Assembly (NCBI GenBank): GCA_037447655.1
Contig: JBBHKE010002111.1
Coordinates: 1-64,000 of the forward strand
Direction: 5' to 3'
From: Zygnema cylindricum
Taxonomy: Eukaryota; Streptophyta; Zygnematophyceae; Zygnematales; Zygnemataceae
DNA: 64,000 nt
Made by a program: the position numbers and the translations under genes
Shown here: in pieces, positions 63,519 to 64,000 of the stretch
Position numbering within the stretch: the stretch's first letter is position 1
Layout of the letters: each line of letters starts with the position of its first letter
Notes under the pieces: generated by a model
Databases searched by the model: none
What the model saw: the letters and a program-made list of their open reading frames with translations, nothing else
Told to the model about the DNA's origin: nothing

Positions 63519-64000
63519 GTAATTTTGTGACCTCCATTGGTACACAAAATGTCCACCTTATATGAAGCCTCTATAATAATATTTGCAATTTTGAATTTGG
63601 CAATGAATAAGTGCCAATCTGGCAAGCAAAAACTCTGATCGACTACACCCCTTTGTAGCTTGGACTCCCTTAAGTCCGCAACAAAAAGAATCACTGAAAT
63701 TGCTCACCTGATCATTAAATTATGGTTGTTCAAAGACAACATATTTATACAGATGGCCTCGGGGAGAAAGGACTTTCAAGAATTTGTCTAAGTCCTAAGA
63801 ACCAACTCATAATTGTTTTAGACCAATTAAAACATTGTACTCTAAATAATGTACATACAGAGTACGGTAGCCACCGTACTTTATGTACGGATATATTTGG
63901 CACCACTCTCGGTCTGCCACGTGGTAAACAAGTCATCGCCATTGTGTCCCTTTCTTCTCCGACATCCTATAAAATGATGCAACGTGTCATTTTCCTCCTC
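63518..64000 (-). repeat. R14: 5' LTR, continues beyond window
   Basis: Minus strand LTR 3' portion with leader ATG at about 63537 (M-E-V-T-K-L), the GGGAGTC-like box, a GTAC block about 63837-63890 and G-box CCACGTGG 63917-63924. The U3 end is outside the window. Confidence 0.8.

Overview
This window looks like a stretch of green-plant nuclear heterochromatin made almost entirely of Ty1/copia LTR retrotransposons nested inside one another. I see no rRNA, tRNA, CRISPR array, bacterial-type operon or intact host gene. The evidence for a plant is the Gag-Pol type (DUF4219/UBN2-like Gag, one CCHC knuckle, D-S-G-A protease, GAG-pre-integrase, DDE integrase, YVDD reverse transcriptase, RNase H, in copia order), LTRs of 0.7-1.2 kb and plant-like promoter motifs. 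The species cannot be named. The primer-binding sites (complementary to the middle, not the 3' end, of initiator tRNA-Met) recall the half-tRNA priming of Drosophila copia and, as far as I know, Osser-type copia elements, which would fit an early-diverging land plant or green alga better than a flowering plant.

Layout. I use working names R1-R14. The oldest visible layer is R2, a minus-strand element whose pieces lie at 5214-5341, 37755-39045, 50939-51767 and 62683-62971. Inserted into R2 are R3 (+, 5342-37754), R9 (+, 39046-50938, target-site duplication GCAGC) and R11 (-, 51768-62682). R3 was then hit by R4 (-, 6080-12310), by a solo LTR R5 (+, 12475-20203) and by R7 (+, 22765-35297, duplication TAAAC). 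R5 was hit by a composite minus-strand element R6 (13371-20140, duplication AATTA). R7 was hit by R8 (+, 27164-33553). R9 was hit by R10 (+, 39871-45416, duplication GTTTT), the youngest and best-preserved copy. R1 (+, 1071-5213) and inverted LTR scraps occupy the left end. Two minus-strand LTR pieces (R13, R14) occupy the right end. Where an inserted element and one copy of its target duplication are ignored, reading frames and LTR lengths of the interrupted element become continuous (R9 LTRs 993/993 bp, R3 LTRs 998/998 bp), which strongly supports this order.

Coding state. Every Gag-Pol is broken by stops, frameshifts or deletions. R10 has only three in-frame stops and one frameshift. R1 lost integrase, R3 lost protease, and R6 lost everything from protease to RNase H. 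Most copies have a damaged zinc-knuckle or catalytic residue.

Main points of interest: (1) all families carry a primer-binding site matching the anticodon arm of initiator tRNA-Met; (2) this site is itself coding, and the gag start codon lies inside the LTR, so each LTR ends with a short Gag leader; (3) a 2.5 kb non-copia island inside R6 (about 16.9-19.47 kb) holds an unrecognised gene 3' end with a polyadenylation signal, plus four consecutive 23-bp units whose palindromic arms co-vary around a constant loop; (4) R11 contains a near-identical 2.5 kb duplication although its LTRs are clearly diverged; (5) LTR promoters carry dense GTAC clusters and a conserved CACGTG G-box.
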